NCBI GenBank assembly: GCA_016181895.1
Contig: JACOYL010000006.1
Span: forward strand, 1-42,843
DNA from: Candidatus Pacearchaeota archaeon
Lineage (GTDB): Archaea > Nanobdellota > Nanobdellia > Pacearchaeales > GW2011-AR1
Direction of reading: 5' to 3'
Length of the DNA: 42,843 nt
Shown here: positions 1 through 9,252 of the stretch, piece by piece
How the letters are laid out: every line of letters starts with the position of its first letter
How positions within the stretch are numbered: position 1 is the stretch's first letter
The notes under the pieces: generated by a model
The model's database searches: none
Told to the model about the DNA's origin: nothing
The model's input: the letters and a program-made list of their open reading frames with translations, nothing else
Program-made: the position numbers and the translations under genes

Positions 1-3000
1 TGTCCCTGCGCCGTCAAACCACATCATCGTTATATTGCATGTATAGTTTGCAACGTTCGTGGCAACTTCATATTGATTGCAACTTGAGTTTTGCCTCAAC
101 GCCTCTCCATTTCTTGAGAAGTTTATTGTTGCTGTGGCATTGTTCATATTTGCAACCCCCTCTGCATCAAAAACAGAAAAGTTGATTATTATCGAAGTAT
201 TAGCTGGTCCTGCGCTTAATCCAGTACCAGCATTCCTTAAGGACGGACTGGTATCATTGTAAACATTCCTGATTTCAGGAGGATTGTTTGCTGATATTGA
301 AAAGTTTATCGTGCTTCTATTGTAATTTCCAGCAGAGTCATTCACCCATATTGTTACATTATGTATCCCAGAACTCCAAGTTATTGTTGTTATGTTCTCG
401 CAACTTGCAAGTGTTGTGTTTACCAAATATGTATCATTGGAGTACCAACAATTGAATAAACCTACTAAATCAGAACGCGTGTAATTAACATCTGCCCCTG
501 TATCGGAAACAACTGTGTTATTAAAAGGATAAGTTATGTTTATGTCCGGTTGTATTGTATCAACAGTAAAGCTAATGCTTGTGTAATTCAAATTTCCTGC
601 TGAATCATTCACATAAACAGTTACATTATGCAAACCTTCACTCCATGTTATGTTTGTAATGTTGAAATACGTTCCACCGCTTCCCAAACTTTTATTCGCT
701 CCAGCATGTGTATCATTGTTATACCAGACAGAATCTATTCCAAGAGAATCTGAAAATGTAAAATTTATATTTTGGTTTATGTTTGTTGTATTTGTATTGT
801 TCTGTGCGGGAGTTGTGATATTTAGGCTTGGAGCAACAGAATCAATCGTGAATGAAATTGTCGCAAAATTGTAATTTCCAGCAGAATCATTTGCCCAAAT
901 TGTAACATTGTGCTTTGCATCACTCCACGTTAAATAAAGTTTACATTGAGAGTATTGGTGCCGTTGGAATTATTTACGGTTGGAAAAGCGATTGAAATTG
1001 TCGGTTGGATTGTGTCAATCGTGAAACTCACAGAAGTTTTGTTTATGTTTCCGACAGTGTCGTTTGCATAAATCGTGACATTGTGCTTTCCCTCGCTCCA
1101 AGTTATGTTTGTTATGTTGAAGAAAGTCCCGCCTTCTCCCAATGATCTGTTAACTGTTCCCGTGTCGTTTGAATACCATGCGGCAACAACCTGAGTAAAG
1201 CTGTCTGAAAAAGTGAAATTGATGTTTTGAGCCGTGTTTGTCGTGTTTGTGTTGTTCACTTCGGGAATTAGGATTGTCAAGTCAGGGTTTGTAGTGTCAA
1301 CAGTGAAGCTAATTCTTGACTGGTTCACATTTCCAAACGTGTCGTTCACGTAAACAGTCACGTTGTGCTTTCCTTCGCTCCATGTAAGGTTTGTAATGTT
1401 AAAGAAAGTTCCGTCCGAACCGAGAGAGCGATTGATTAGATTTGTATCATTTGAGTACCATATGTTGAAAATTCCGTTCAAATCTGAAAAAGTGAAGTTG
1501 ACATTTTGAGCTGTGTTTGTCGTGTTTGTGTTATTCACAGTCGGAAATTGTATTTCAACGGCAGGAAGTATTGAATCAACCATGAATGTAACAGTAGTAT
1601 AATTTTCATTTCCTGCCGTATCATTCACCCAGACAGTTACATTATGAATTCCCTCGCTCCAAGTTATGTTTGTTATGTTGAAAAAAGTTCCTCCAGAGCC
1701 GAGAGAGCGATTGATTAGATTTGTATCATTTGAGTACCATACAGCAGAAATTCCTCCAGCGTCGGAATATGTTGCATTAACATCAAGATTGTTGTTTGTG
1801 GTGTTTGTCAAGTTTGTTGGAAAAGCGATTGAAATTGCTGGTTTTGTCGCGTCTGCTGTAACAGTAACAGTAAAAATGGGACTTACCAAATAAGGCCCGT
1901 CTTGGTCTTGTGCTCCGCATCTTAATTGATATGTTCCTCCGGTGTTTCCCGTTACAATCTGCCCAAAATTCTCATCAGTTCCTGCAGTGCTGGCAAATTG
2001 CCCGTTTGCATCATCTCCTGTTAAATCTGTTGTTCCAGTAGTTACAGCAATATTTGGCGTGCAAGAAGTTCCTACACAATAAGTCCAGTTTCCGTCCAAC
2101 GTAGTTCCGGCATTATTTCCAGTTCCAAAATCAACAGTGCAATTATAATTAAAATTTCCCCCCTGGGATATTGAAGTTTGATTTGTTGGAGATGTCAAAG
2201 AAATAGAGAGCAATTGCCTTGCATCGTGAATATAATCATATTCAATATCCCCATTTAAAGATTTAAGATCAAACGTATCCTGACTCTCCGACAAATTCAG
2301 TTCGGTAAAATAAAACCCTTCTCCAGAAATTTCTATATTTCCAACCATTACATCAGAATTTTTCTCATAAACTCCAATTGTTCCGCTATTGCTTTTAACA
2401 TATATATCAATAAAATCTCCTTTTGTAAGATTTGTTATGAAATAAGCCCTTGCATATTCGTTTTCAGGAATTGTGTAGGTAATATTGTCTGTTTCATTAA
2501 CATAATCATAAATATCTGCAACAAAATCCCTGTTTGAATCCAAATGTTCCGCCGCGATTATTACAATTTCAAAAGTTTGTTCTGACAAAGATGGAATAAT
2601 CCATTCAAGATAGTCATAAACCCCGTTTGAATCTTTATCTTCAATAGAAATCGGAGTAATGTAAGAATTGTCTTCAATCCATTTTATTTTTATCTTGCCC
2701 GGATTTTTCACCTTCAGATTTTCATTCAAATTAGTATAAGCAAGAACGTCTTGATAATGAACATCGTCGGGACCGAAGACTTTTATTCTTTTTCCTGCAG
2801 AAATGTCTTCTTCAACAGAATAAGGCGCGGGCGTTTCATACTCGATTTCATATTCAACGCTTGTGTCATTGATATCAACTTCAACTTCTGTGTAAGTCGG
2901 AATATTTTCGTCAACAACTCTTCCAGTGATTGCTCCTAAAATCCGAGACAAAAATCTGAAAATGAAATTTCTTTGGCTTCCAATAATTCCTCCTGTAATT

Positions 3001-3839
3001 GTTGTTCCCCCAGTTACATCCCTTTCAACCTCATTTTCTGTTTTGTTTATTTTTATGTTTTTTGAATTCTCTGGAATTGCAATTTTCAAAATTCCTGTTT
3101 CTTCGCTTGTAATTGTCTTTCTCCATTTTACATTTTGATTCAAAACAGCTTGGAATTGAATTGTTTTTATTGTCGCATTTTCAATGAATGTGATATTCTC
3201 TAAAATTGTCTGATTAATTTCCGTGATATTTGTCACGGTTTCATTAATTGGAATTTCAATTTGCGTTTCATTTTGGATTTCTTCAGGAATTATTTCAGTT
3301 ATGTTTTCTTTTTGAGATGTTTCATTTTCAGTAATATTGAATTCAGGAATTGTCGTTTCCGTCTTATTAACAATAGAAATATTTTCTTCAGAAGTTTGGA
3401 GAGGTTCTTGTTCTGGGAGGGAATTATTTTGAACCTCTCCTGTTATTTCTTCTGAATATGATTCGTTTGCAGAAATATTTTCTCCTTCCTGAACTGCAAA
3501 ACCGATGAATTTCGGCTGGAAATAAAAAATTGGAAGAATTAAAACCGAGACAAAAATCAGCGAGGCAAAAACAAACACAAATTGCGTTTTCAAAAGAACT
3601 CTTCTTTCCCTGTTGATTTGTTTTCTGCATTGTTGTATGTAATCTTCAAAATGCTCAATCCATTCCCGGACATTCATGCCGTTTCTTTTTTGATAGAATG
3701 TTTCGAGAAAAAAAGAATGGGAAATTTCTCCTTTGTTGTACCTTGATTTCAGTTCATTGAGAAAATTGGAGAATTCGTTTTTTTTCTGCTGCGCATGGGA
3801 GATTTTTTTCTTAAGCTCTGCTATTCTAGTTCTAGCCAT
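1..3839 (-). pseudogene. Large sequon-rich Ig-like repeat surface protein, N-terminal cytoplasmic/coiled segment plus TM; C-terminal part continues off the left edge but is in a different frame after about 930-950
   Basis: ORF 930..3857(-) has repeats 'NITxITWSEGxHNVTVxVNDTxGNxN..xxSFTVDxxxP'. Translating minus strand 950..1 gives an uninterrupted continuation (LTWSDAKHNVTIWANDSAGNYNFATISFTIDSVAPSLNITTP... to TNVANYTCNITMMWFDGAGT) in another frame. ATG at 3839 is preceded by GGGAGG, so it is a likely start. Confidence 0.75.
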
Positions 3840-4004
3840 TCGAGTCCCTCCCATCACTTATCTTGTATGTATTTTTCCTTATAAATGTATGTACTTTTTA
3901 ATTAATACTTATTATTTATGTATTATTTAATTTAAGGAGATTATGGGGAGAAATGAAGCAAAATTTAAAAGCAGTAGTGCCTAAAATATATTTGGAGGTT
4001 TTAT

Positions 4005-5702
4005 ATGACTTTTATCGTAAAAAAGAACATCAAGGGAAGGGAATATTACTATTTGAACGAGAATAAAAGAATCGATGGAAAAGTAAAAACAAAAACTCTT
4101 GCATATCTTGGAAAAAACAGGAAGGATGCGGAGAAAAAGGCGAGGGAGATTATTGAAAAAATAAATAAAAACAAAATGTTAATTGAAAATTCTTTAGGGG
4201 TGGGTGGCGAAAAATTTGAAAACACAAAAATCTCCATTGAGGAACTCGCTGCTTTTTGCAAGAGAAAGGGATTTGTCTATCCTTCCTCTGAAATTTATCA
4301 TGGGTTTTCGGGATTTTGGGACCTGGGACCTCTTGGAACAGAGTTATTCAACAACATAAAGCAAAGTTGGTGGAAGTTTTTTGTCCAGCAAAGAAAAAAC
4401 ATGGTTGGCTTGGATTCCTCAATAATTTCAAATCCCAAAACATGGGAAACCTCTGGGCATCTGGAAAATTTCTCGGACGTTTCCGTCAGATGCAAGAAAT
4501 GCAAGAAATACAACAAAGTCGACAAGAGTGAACTTGCTCATGCAAAATGCGGATTTTGCAACGGGGAATTGGAAAAAGAAACGGCCAAGGATTTGAATCT
4601 TATGTTCAAAGTTCAGGTAGGCCCGATAGAAGAAGATTCGACAGTTTCCTATCTCCGTCCCGAAACCGCGCAGGGAATGTTTCTCAATTTCAAAAACGTA
4701 GCAAACACTTCCAGAATGAAACTTCCCTTCGGAATCGCTCAAATCGGAAAATGTTTCAGGAATGAAATCGCTCCAAGAGATTTTTTGTTCAGAAGCCGGG
4801 AATTCACAATCGCCGAATTTGAATTTTTCACAAATCCGGGCGAGGAAAAATGCGAAATTCTCGAGAAAAAACATCTTGATTTGAAAATAAGAATTCTCGA
4901 CGCTGAAGCGCAATTCGAGGGAAAAAAAGATTTGAGAAAAGTCGCGATTGGGAAAATACTCGAAGAAAAAAAACTCGGAGAATGGCATGCATACTGGCTT
5001 GCGGAACAAATTTTATGGCTGAAAAATCTTGGCTTGGATTTAAACAGGATAAAAATAAGAGAACACATGAAAGATGAATTAAGCCATTATTCTTCCGCGA
5101 CTTTTGACATTGATTATGAATATTCCTTCGGAAGCAGGGAAATCGCGGGAAATGCAAACCGCGGTGTTTTTGATTTGTCACAACATCAGGAGGAAAGCGG
5201 CGAAAAACTGGAAATTTTCGACGAGAAAATTCAAAAGTCGGTTATTCCAAAAGTGATAGAACCCACGTTTGGAATGGAAAGAATTTTTCTCGCAATTTTA
5301 AGTCAGGCATACTTCTATGATGAAAAAAGGCAGAATGTTGTCCTGAAATTGAATCCGAAACTTTCTCCGATTAAGGCTGCGATTTTCCCGATTGTGAAAA
5401 AACCAGAATTTGAAAAAATCGCGAAAGAGGTTTATGATTCCCTAAAAGAAGAATGGAATGTTTCATATGATGAATCGGGAAGCATTGGAAAAAGATACTC
5501 AAGAAATGACGAAATAGGAACTCCTTTTTGCATTACTATCGACGGAGATTCCAAAAAAAGGCATGATGTAACGATAAGGGAAAGAGACAGTGGAGAGCAA
5601 ATAAGAGTCAAGACAAATGATTTAAAAAAGATTTTGGGAAAATTAATAGGCGGCGAAGATTTTTTTAGATTTGGGAAAAAGATAAATACGCGAAAAAAAT
5701 AA
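4005..5702 (+). CDS. glyS: Glycyl-tRNA synthetase (archaeal/eukaryotic type) with about 60-aa N-terminal extension
   Basis: Motifs YPSSEIYHGFSGFWDLGPLG, RPETAQGMFLNFKN, FRNEIAPRDFLFRSREFTIAEFEFF, EPTFGMERIFLAIL; GGAGG 6 nt upstream of ATG 4005. Confidence 0.95.
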   Translation: MTFIVKKNIKGREYYYLNENKRIDGKVKTKTLAYLGKNRKDAEKKAREIIEKINKNKMLIENSLGVGGEKFENTKISIEELAAFCKRKGFVYPSSEIYHGFSGFWDLGPLGTELFNNIKQSWWKFFVQQRKNMVGLDSSIISNPKTWETSGHLENFSDVSVRCKKCKKYNKVDKSELAHAKCGFCNGELEKETAKDLNLMFKVQVGPIEEDSTVSYLRPETAQGMFLNFKNVANTSRMKLPFGIAQIGKCFRNEIAPRDFLFRSREFTIAEFEFFTNPGEEKCEILEKKHLDLKIRILDAEAQFEGKKDLRKVAIGKILEEKKLGEWHAYWLAEQILWLKNLGLDLNRIKIREHMKDELSHYSSATFDIDYEYSFGSREIAGNANRGVFDLSQHQEESGEKLEIFDEKIQKSVIPKVIEPTFGMERIFLAILSQAYFYDEKRQNVVLKLNPKLSPIKAAIFPIVKKPEFEKIAKEVYDSLKEEWNVSYDESGSIGKRYSRNDEIGTPFCITIDGDSKKRHDVTIRERDSGEQIRVKTNDLKKILGKLIGGEDFFRFGKKINTRKK

Positions 5703-5827
5703 AGTGTAAGGTAAAAATCAAACAAATTACATTGGAAGATTTAATGCAATTGTCTTCTGGAGTGGGCAACTTCTCAAGAGAAATTGATATTCAATAGAAA
5801 AAGATTAATGCAAAAATATTTATCGTC

Positions 5828-6170
5828 AGTTAATAGTTGCGCAAAGCGTTAAAGTTGTTTATCGTTAACATTGATTTCTAGGGGTGGACAAACGCTTTGA
5901 TTTTGACTATCTTTAAAAATTAATGACAAAATCTGGGCGTGAGTAGGGTGGGACAAATTAACTAAAAGAAAAAATTCTCAACGAGCATTATTGAATAAAA
6001 TTGGAAAATTCTTTATCATTAACGTTTAAGATTTCTTTGGTAAGAAACTTCGCGAGAATTATTGTAAAAGATTAATATGCCCCCTTAGATTATATTGATA
6101 AAAATTTGTTTAAGGGTTAACATTGATTTCTTGGGTGGGCGGGTGGGAACGCGGATTTGCGAATTAGAGA
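5828..6170 (+). repeat. Dispersed intergenic repeat cluster with G-rich cores (GGGTGGGCGGGTGGG at 6133-6147)
   Basis: TTAACATTGATTTCT.GGGG/TGGG core occurs twice (5865-5887, 6117-6147); shares TTAATAGTTGCRCAAAGCG with 22091-22110. Confidence 0.75.
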
Positions 6171-6260
6171 GATGAAATTAAAAAAGATTTCAAAAAATAA
6201 TTAATCAAAGAGTTTTTAAATAAAAAAAACTTAATTTATTCAATTAAAATTGAGGTGAAC

Positions 6261-6446
6261 ATGGCATTAAAAACACCAAAGCAGATTGCCGGAAAGATAA
6301 AATCCCTTAAGAAAGAGATTTCGCTTCTTGAAAAGGCAAAAAAAGCCGAGATGAAGGCAAAGCGTGCGGTAAAAACTGCAAGTAGGTCAATGCACAAGTC
6401 AAAGGGAAAGAAAAGGGCAGCTCGGTACAGAAGAAAAAAAAGATAA
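6261..6446 (+). CDS. Small highly basic protein (Lys/Arg-rich), function unknown
   Basis: MALKTPKQIAGKIKSLKKEISLLEKAKKAEMKAKR...RYRRKKR; GAGGTGA just upstream; ATG 6261 preferred over GTG 6255. Confidence 0.65.
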   Translation: MALKTPKQIAGKIKSLKKEISLLEKAKKAEMKAKRAVKTASRSMHKSKGKKRAARYRRKKR

Positions 6447-6476
6447 ATTTTTTAACCTATTTTTTTTATTTTTATT

Positions 6477-6884
6477 ATGAATGATTGTATTTTTTGCAAA
6501 ATCATAGAAGGGAAAATACCAAGTGTGAAGATTTACGAGGATGATTCCATGCTGTCTTTTCTTGACATCAATCCTGTAAACTTTGGACACGTGCTTATTA
6601 TCCCAAAAAAGCACTATCAATGGATGACTGACGTTCCTAATGATTTGCTTGAAAAAATTTTTGTTAAATCAAGGGATTTAATGAAAGCGATTAAGAAAAC
6701 AATGAAGGCGGATTATGTCGCCCTCTCCGTGATAGGAACGGACGTGCCGCATTTTCATATTCACTTGATTCCCAGATTTTTTAATGATGGTTTGTCCAAT
6801 TTTTGGCCCACTAAAAAATACAAGGAAAATGAAGCTGAAAAAATCGCGAAAAAAATAAGGGAAAATTTGAAAACTATTGATTAG
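6477..6884 (+). CDS. HIT family hydrolase
   Basis: CIFCKIIEGKIPSVKIYEDD, HVLIIPKKHY, histidine triad HFHIHLIPR. Confidence 0.93.
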   Translation: MNDCIFCKIIEGKIPSVKIYEDDSMLSFLDINPVNFGHVLIIPKKHYQWMTDVPNDLLEKIFVKSRDLMKAIKKTMKADYVALSVIGTDVPHFHIHLIPRFFNDGLSNFWPTKKYKENEAEKIAKKIRENLKTID

Positions 6885-7254
6885 CCTTTTTTGAAATAAA
6901 AACAGATATGAGAAGCGAGAGGCTCAATCCAATGAAATCAATAAAAACATCATTGATGCTCGGACTTCTCAACGGCACAAATGCCTGGTGAATCTCGTCG
7001 AGAGTCGCATAAATTAATGCAAATAAAAGCGTGAGCATGATGTGATATGGATTGGCTTTTTTCTCTCCCTTGATGAGAAAAAATAAAAAAAAACCGAAGA
7101 GAAAAAATACAGAAAAATGATAAATTATCGGAATCAATGGAAATCCCGATGGAGCTTTTGAACCTGGAATGGATGAAATATAAAAAATTTCCAGCGCAAT
7201 CAGAAGAAACATAATCAAAGAAAAATATCTCCTCTTTTCCACCCAGAAAGCCAT
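6874..7254 (-). CDS. VanZ-like membrane protein
   Basis: Four hydrophobic segments; ATLDEIHQAFVPLRSPSINDVFIDFIG is the VanZ-type signature. Confidence 0.8.
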   Translation of the reverse strand: MAFWVEKRRYFSLIMFLLIALEIFYISSIPGSKAPSGFPLIPIIYHFSVFFLFGFFLFFLIKGEKKANPYHIMLTLLFALIYATLDEIHQAFVPLRSPSINDVFIDFIGLSLSLLISVFISKKANQ

Positions 7255-7327
7255 GAAATTTTTATTTGGCTTTGGTTTATAATAATTTGTTTGATTTGTT
7301 ATGAGGTTTGTAAAATAACTTTTGAAT

Positions 7328-7461
7328 GTCTCCAGGGAGTGCTGACCTCCCGACCTCGGCCTGTCTCAAATTTCCTCATGGCTGGAATCAGAGATTCCGC
7401 CGATGAACGCCGAAGCGTCGTCATTCATGAGAGCCGCGCTCTACCGCTGAGCTATGGAGAC
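7328..7461 (-). tRNA. tRNA with CAT anticodon (probably elongator Met) containing a 63-nt intron at 37/38 (7363..7425)
   Basis: Acceptor GTCTCCA/TGGAGAC; D arm GCTC AGCGGTA GAGC; ac stem CGGCT/GGCCG; T stem GGGAG/CTCCC. Bulge-helix-bulge: CTCA pairs TGAG with 3-nt bulges TG|A and AC|A. Confidence 0.88.
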
Positions 7462-7516
7462 GAAACTAGAAGAAAATAATTGTTTAAAAAGTATGCGAAG
7501 TTCAAAAAACTAAATT

Positions 7517-7822
7517 TTACAAAGGCTTTCCAACCTTTTTATAATTTTTGCATCTATACCATTCGCTGCTTCCGTGTTCTCTTAAATATTCCACAGACTT
7601 AAAAGATTCCACAGACTCGGATCTCGCTCCGTAAGTAACATTTAATCTCATAAGTTCATGATCTCTTGGATAAGGTCCTCCAACACCACTATTCTGTTCT
7701 ACTTTAATCCACAATAGTTTTACAGGAGGCAAAGAATCCAATATCCCTCCTAAATCTCTCGTCAAAAATCTAAACCCCTTTAGTGTAATTCTCCTGTTCG
7801 CTTTGGTTGATTTGTAAACCAT
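7517..7822 (-). CDS. Hypothetical protein
   Basis: 101-aa ORF in a gap between well-supported genes; no recognised motif. Confidence 0.45.
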   Translation of the reverse strand: MVYKSTKANRRITLKGFRFLTRDLGGILDSLPPVKLLWIKVEQNSGVGGPYPRDHELMRLNVTYGARSESVESFKSVEYLREHGSSEWYRCKNYKKVGKPL

Positions 7823-7914
7823 TAGTTAAAAATAATAGATTATATTTTATAAAAATATGTGTGATGATATTCCATATATTTTCATCACTCTTGCAAAACT
7901 ACAGAAACAATAAG

Positions 7915-7940
7915 CTTTATAAAGGCGAAAACTTTATAAA
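7915..7940 (+). promoter_or_regulatory. Tandem TATA-like boxes (CTTTATAAA x2) upstream of tfb
   Basis: CTTTATAAA at 7915-7923 and 7932-7940; the second is about 30 nt before ATG 7969. Confidence 0.5.
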
Positions 7941-7968
7941 CCTTACGTTAAAAATTTCATTCTAAAAA

Positions 7969-8898
7969 ATGGCCTTTGTGAAAAAATGCCCCGAATGCGG
8001 AAGCGTCAATTTGACTTACGATGCAAACCTTGGGGAAGTCATCTGCAATGATTGCGGTCTCGTCGTCGAGGAAAAAATGGTTGACACCGGCATCGATTTG
8101 TCCGGAAAATTCGACAAGGCCGAAAAAAAAGGGCGCGGAGGCGCTCCGATTTCAATTCAAAAATTCGACAAGGGACTTACAACAAACGTCGGAGAAATAT
8201 CTGATATTTACAAATTGGAAGCGGGACAAACAAGAAAATTTCTCAGGTTGAAAAAATGGCAGGAAAGAGTTTCAACTTCCATTGAAAGAAATCTCAGGCT
8301 TGCAATGGCTGAATTAAGAGTTATTGCTTCTTATTTGAATCTGCCGAACGTCGTCAGAGATGAGGCGGCAAGGGTTTACAATTATGTTCTTCAGCGTGGA
8401 TTGGTCCGTGGTCGTTCAATGGAATCCGTGATCGCAGCCTGTTTGTACACCGCTTGCAGAACTTACAACATTCCAAGAACTCTTGATGAAATGGCGACAG
8501 CATCCGACGTCGAGAGAAAGGAAATCGGAAGAACCTACAGATTCATCATAAGAAAACTCGGGATAAAAGTCAAACAATCGTCGCCAAAAGATTACATCGC
8601 AAGGTTTTCTTCCGTCTTGAAACTTTCTCCAAAAACGCAAAACGACGCCCTGAAAATTTTGAGAAACGCTGAAGAGGTTGAATTAACTTCTGGCCGCGGC
8701 CCAGCGGGAATCTCCGCAGCCGCTTTGTATGTCGCCGCCCTGATGAACGACGAGAAAAAAACTCAAAGGGAAGTCGCGGATATTGCCGGAATCACGGAAG
8801 TCACGATAAGAAACCGTTACAAGGAATTGATTGAGCGCCTGAAATTAGAGGACAAAATCAGGCAGAAGGAAAGAGAACTCGCGGCAAGAGGAAGATGA
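7969..8898 (+). CDS. tfb: Transcription initiation factor IIB (TFB)
   Basis: Zinc ribbon CPECGSVNLTYDANLGEVICNDCGLVV, two cyclin repeats, B-reader-like segment. Confidence 0.97.
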   Translation: MAFVKKCPECGSVNLTYDANLGEVICNDCGLVVEEKMVDTGIDLSGKFDKAEKKGRGGAPISIQKFDKGLTTNVGEISDIYKLEAGQTRKFLRLKKWQERVSTSIERNLRLAMAELRVIASYLNLPNVVRDEAARVYNYVLQRGLVRGRSMESVIAACLYTACRTYNIPRTLDEMATASDVERKEIGRTYRFIIRKLGIKVKQSSPKDYIARFSSVLKLSPKTQNDALKILRNAEEVELTSGRGPAGISAAALYVAALMNDEKKTQREVADIAGITEVTIRNRYKELIERLKLEDKIRQKERELAARGR

Positions 8899-9089
8899 TT
8901 TTGGATTTAAAATTTTGACTCGGAAAAAATAAGTTAATTTTTAACTAATTATCAACTTGTAAAATTTTGATTGCACGTTAAAATAATTCAAATAAATTTC
9001 TCAAGAAACCGGTGTTAACTCACAAAACAAATTCATCAACTATTAATCTGCGTTATAAAATTTCTTTGCGTTAACTTTTTCTTACAGGC

Positions 9090-9200
9090 GAAAAAATCCG
9101 GCGGAGCCGATTTTGTAGCACATCAATATAGCGAGCCGAGTGTTTTGACTTTAGCAAATTTATTTTATTAATATAAAGTCGGGGCACGAGTTAGAAGGCG
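9090..9200 (+). repeat. Modular intergenic repeat with GCGGAGC hairpin
   Basis: GCGAAAAAATCCGGCGGAGCCGATTTTGTAGCACATCAATATAGCGAGCC; related to 37620-37665 and, inverted, to 17791-17860. Confidence 0.7.
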
Positions 9201-9252
9201 AACCCAAATTAATTCCAAACATTTAAAACTTATTTCTAATTTCCTTTTTCAA

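Noticed and set aside
300-1850. Regularly spaced similar segments that could suggest CRISPR
   Set aside because: Units are protein-coding Ig-like repeats of about 250 nt with diverged sequence and no short constant repeat/spacer structure.
650-2939. Plus-strand ORFs opposite the Ig-like repeat protein
   Set aside because: Antisense of repeat units; the similar ORFs (MFVMLKxVPP...) simply mirror the minus-strand repeats.
4428-5181. Antisense ORFs of 193, 109 and 117 aa inside glyS
   Set aside because: Opposite a strongly supported GlyRS; Phe/Ser-rich composition expected from antisense of Lys/Glu-rich coding sequence.
7291-7479. 62-aa + strand ORF
   Set aside because: Lies antisense across the intron-containing tRNA; no protein motif.
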